Positions 61,838 through 64,000 of a DNA stretch of 64,000 nt are shown in pieces. Source of the stretch: Bacillota bacterium (GTDB taxonomy: Bacteria > Bacillota > Negativicutes > Sporomusales > Sporomusaceae). How positions within the stretch are numbered: the stretch's first letter is position 1; each line of letters opens with the position of its first letter. The stretch covers positions 165,473-229,472 of the forward strand of contig JAGGAB010000007.1 in NCBI GenBank assembly GCA_017889705.1, read 5' to 3'. The position numbers and the translations under genes were made by a program. The notes under the pieces are model-generated. The model did no database searches, was not told the DNA's origin, and saw nothing but the letters and a program-made list of their open reading frames with translations.

Positions 61838-62647
61838 ATGGAAGGCGTACTTAACAAAGGCAAAAACCTAACTATTAAATTTTCATCGATTTGGTCAGTT
61901 TGGAAACGGATTATCGTACCTTGTATCATTGTATTAATTTGGCAGGGAATTTGTCTGAGCGGTATGGTTAAAGCTGTACTGTTGCCCTCGCCTGTCCAAG
62001 TAGTAAAAGCAGTGGGAGTAATGGTAAATAGCGGGGAGATTGTTACTCATCTGCTCGTAAGTATTATTCGAGTTCTGGAAGGCTTTGCTTTGGCTGGAGT
62101 GCTTGGAATTGGACTTGGTTTAGGACTGGGGATATTTCCGCTACTGTTTGAACTGATGGATGGAACAATTCAGTTATTGCGGCCAATACCGCCGATTGCT
62201 TGGCTTCCTATGGCAATATTGTGGTTCGGAATTGAAGAGGGCTCAAAAGTATTTATCATTACACTTGGCGCTTTCTTTCCAATCTTTATTAATGTTTTGG
62301 ACGGGATTCGTCAAACTGATCAAAAATATGTGGAATTGTCAAAAGTGTTGGGCGTATCGAAGGGGAAATTCGTACGAAAAGTGGTCATTCCAGGAGCGCT
62401 TCCTTTCATTCTGTCAGGTTTGCGCATTGGCTTAGGATATGCATGGATGTGTGTGGTAGCTGCTGAACTTTCCGCTGGTATGAAAGGAATAGGCTTCATG
62501 CTGACTGATGCGCGTTCTTTAGCACAAACAGACAAGGTCTTTGTAGGGATGCTGGCCATTGGTCTTGTCGGTAAAATGATGGATAGTATTCTTAGGGCTA
62601 CAGAAGCCAGAATTATCAAATGGAGAAGGGCATTTACCGGTGTATGA
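61838..62647 (+). CDS. ABC transporter permease (SsuC/TauC-like)
   Basis: 269 residues with about six helices and the permease EAA loop (VELSKVLGVSKGKFVRKVVIPGALPFILSGLRIGLG). Family end GLVGKMMDSILRATEARI is typical of SsuC. ATG 61838 with TTTGGAGG. Stop overlaps the ATPase start by four bases. Confidence 0.9.
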   Translation: MEGVLNKGKNLTIKFSSIWSVWKRIIVPCIIVLIWQGICLSGMVKAVLLPSPVQVVKAVGVMVNSGEIVTHLLVSIIRVLEGFALAGVLGIGLGLGLGIFPLLFELMDGTIQLLRPIPPIAWLPMAILWFGIEEGSKVFIITLGAFFPIFINVLDGIRQTDQKYVELSKVLGVSKGKFVRKVVIPGALPFILSGLRIGLGYAWMCVVAAELSAGMKGIGFMLTDARSLAQTDKVFVGMLAIGLVGKMMDSILRATEARIIKWRRAFTGV

Positions 62648-63393
62648 TAAATAAGGAACTTTTATTTGTATCACACTTAACTAAAAATTTTATATCACAG
62701 AGTCGTAGCACAACTGTGCTGGAAGATGTAAGCATGCATGTAAACCAGCAAGAATTTGTCGCTATAGTCGGAGCAAGTGGGTGTGGGAAAAGCACTCTAC
62801 TGCGGATCATTGGCGGTCTAGACACTGAGTATCAAGGCTCAGTCACACTTGCTGGAAAGCGAATAGCCGGACCTGGTCTGGAACGGGGAATAGTATTTCA
62901 AGAGCATCGCTTGCTGCCATGGATGACAGTGCAAGAAAATATGGAATTTGCTTTACAAAGTGGCAGTAAGGCTGATAATGATCAGTTGATCGATGAACAT
63001 TTAGAACTGGTTGGCCTAAAGAGCTTTAGGAATGCATATCCCGGACAATTGTCAGGGGGAATGGCACAGCGGGTAGCTATTGCCAGAGCACTCATTAATC
63101 GTCCGGAAATATTGTTGCTGGATGAGCCCTTTGGTGCGTTAGATGCGTTGACCAGACTAAAGATGCAGCAAGAGATATTAGCCATATGGGAAAAGGAAAA
63201 AGCCACTATGATTATGGTTACCCATGATATTGAAGAAGCGGTATTTTTGGGTGACCGGGTTATAGTCATGTCAGATAGGCCGGGAACTATAAAGAAAGAG
63301 GTTGTAATTGACCTTCCACGACCAAGAAACCGTTCTGATGTAGTCTTCAATAAACTCCGCGAAGAAATATATCAAGAATTTCACAAGGAATGA
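62644..63393 (+). CDS. ABC transporter ATPase (SsuB/TauB-like)
   Basis: 249 residues: Walker A GASGCGKST, Q loop VFQEHRLLPW, signature LSGGMAQRVAIARAL, Walker B ILLLDEPFGALD, and switch His in VTHDIEEAV. It drives the transporter of the two preceding genes. The operon ends here. Confidence 0.93.
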   Translation: MINKELLFVSHLTKNFISQSRSTTVLEDVSMHVNQQEFVAIVGASGCGKSTLLRIIGGLDTEYQGSVTLAGKRIAGPGLERGIVFQEHRLLPWMTVQENMEFALQSGSKADNDQLIDEHLELVGLKSFRNAYPGQLSGGMAQRVAIARALINRPEILLLDEPFGALDALTRLKMQQEILAIWEKEKATMIMVTHDIEEAVFLGDRVIVMSDRPGTIKKEVVIDLPRPRNRSDVVFNKLREEIYQEFHKE

Positions 63394-63662
63394 GAGGTGA
63401 ATAAAGTCTGTATTGCCAATAATTTTATCGATTGGTAATGCAGATTTTATTATCATGTTATAACCTTAAGAACAGTGAGCAAACGGTTCCGACATGTAGA
63501 TGTGCAACAACTCCTGGCAATCGGCCTCCTTGAGATAAGGGTGCCGAACCTTTACACGGAACTCCAATTTCGCGTATCAGTATTACCTTTCTATCAAAAC
63601 ACATGTTGAGTCAGTAGTACTCCTGCAAAGAGAAAAAACCACTACATAGTATGCAAAGGCGG

Positions 63663-63699
63663 TTTTCAAGCCACAACATGATGTGTTGTGGCTTGAAAA
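63663..63699. repeat. Perfect 16-pair inverted repeat
   Basis: TTTTCAAGCCACAACA (63663-63678) and TGTTGTGGCTTGAAAA (63684-63699) around TGATG. A/T-rich outer ends allow a weak bidirectional terminator. Confidence 0.85.
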
Positions 63700-63710
63700 T
63701 TGATATGTTT

Positions 63711-63726
63711 CTATAGACGTCTATAG
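63711..63726. promoter_or_regulatory. 16-base perfect palindrome CTATAGACGTCTATAG
   Basis: A self-complementary site about 60 bases ahead of the promoter; CATAGACGTAT at 63753 repeats its core. It could be a protein-binding site. Confidence 0.5.
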
Positions 63727-63783
63727 TTGTGGACGAAAATATCTTCTGTTCTCATAGACGTATCATGTGAGTGTGACGGGATG

Positions 63784-63792
63784 TGCTATAAT
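63784..63792 (+). promoter_or_regulatory. Extended -10 promoter of the ettA-like gene
   Basis: TGC followed by TATAAT at 63787-63792; no good -35 hexamer is seen, in keeping with an extended -10 promoter. It lies about 125 bases ahead of the gene. Confidence 0.55.
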
Positions 63793-63917
63793 TATATGCA
63801 GATAATGGCACTTGTTTTTTATTTGCTATGAAGAATTAGTTTATTTGACCGTAAATTTGATAGTATTATCAAGAAGTTATTATTAGTTTTAACTAAAAAC
63901 ATTTAAGAGGTGAGTAA

Positions 63918-64000
63918 ATGAGTCAGGAAATAGACAAAATTATTTATTCCATGATCCGTGTATCTAAAAAACACGGGCAGAAAGAAGTCCTCAAGGACAT
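63918..64000 (+). CDS. ettA: EttA-like ABC-F protein, N-terminal fragment
   Basis: Only 27 codons lie in the window: MSQEIDKIIYSMIRVSKKHG followed by QKEVLKD. The pattern YSM-x-RVSK...EVLKDI resembles the start of EttA and other ABC-F translation factors, which bind the ribosome E site. AAGAGGTG precedes the ATG. The call rests on this short piece only. Confidence 0.6.
   Translation, partial: MSQEIDKIIYSMIRVSKKHGQKEVLKD

Larger units (their letters stand above)
63394..63917. other. Long intergenic region with two palindromes before the ettA-like gene
   Basis: No gene seen. Contains the 16-pair hairpin at 63663-63699, the palindrome at 63711-63726 and the ettA promoter. Confidence 0.6.

Noticed and set aside
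63460..63600. Decayed gene or tRNA-like fragment before the ettA-like gene
   Set aside because: No frame of useful length and no cloverleaf pairing could be supported.
1..64000. CRISPR array, tRNA, rRNA, phage genes or transposase
   Set aside because: No regular spaced repeats, cloverleaf sequences, rRNA stretches or recombinase motifs were recognised.

Overview
The window looks like a chromosome segment of an anaerobic, probably spore-forming Firmicute. The gene order (a murF to ftsZ division cluster with DUF881 and Sbp genes next to ftsQ, gatCAB, an NAD-dependent ligA, a LonB-like protease, a seleno-type YedE/TusA/DUF3343 set) and the moderate GC content suggest a Negativicutes/Sporomusaceae-like organism. 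That placement is inference from gene content only. No rRNA, tRNA, CRISPR array or transposase was recognised.

Bases 1-13.2k are the division and cell wall cluster: murF (cut by the window edge), mraY, murD, ftsW, murG, murC, murA, ddl, ftsQ, DUF881, sbp, an ftsA-like gene and ftsZ. Bases 13.2k-29.9k are mostly housekeeping: an Hpt/diguanylate cyclase pair, a LysR gene divergent from a sulfur/selenium transport module, pcrA, ligA, gatCAB, a CPBP protease, a LonB-like protease and rlmD.

Bases 30.2k-53.7k form a large metalloid (mainly arsenic) island with doubled parts: three MarR regulators, two ArsR regulators, two ArsP-type permeases each followed by a small thioredoxin-like protein, two ArsM methyltransferases (one fused to an ArsN2-type acetyltransferase), two DGC-domain cysteine proteins, two almost identical aquaglyceroporins, one ACR3 and one thioredoxin-coupled ArsC. 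Between these lie an accessory Hfq, a CCG-type Fe-S protein, Cys/Met-rich small proteins, a cysteine-desulfurase-like enzyme, a permease remnant, and a flavin reductase/aminotransferase/SDR set. The logic is: ArsC makes As(III); ACR3 and the aquaporins let it out; ArsM methylates what stays; ArsP-type permeases probably export trivalent methyl arsenicals.

Bases 53.9k-59.3k hold the most unusual unit: a sigma factor with a Cys-containing tail, an AhpD-like CxxC protein, a GcvH-like lipoyl carrier, two radical SAM proteins of LipS1/LipS2 type, a LipM-type octanoyltransferase and dihydrolipoamide dehydrogenase, with no glycine cleavage P or T genes nearby. Two more AhpD-like CxxC proteins with Cys-rich tails follow on the other strand. 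I infer a self-contained lipoyl relay (NADH to Lpd to lipoyl H-like protein to CxxC protein) that makes its own cofactor and sits beside arsenic genes. A C_GCAxxG_C_C protein and an SsuABC-type ABC transporter follow, and the window ends in the first codons of an EttA-like ABC-F gene.
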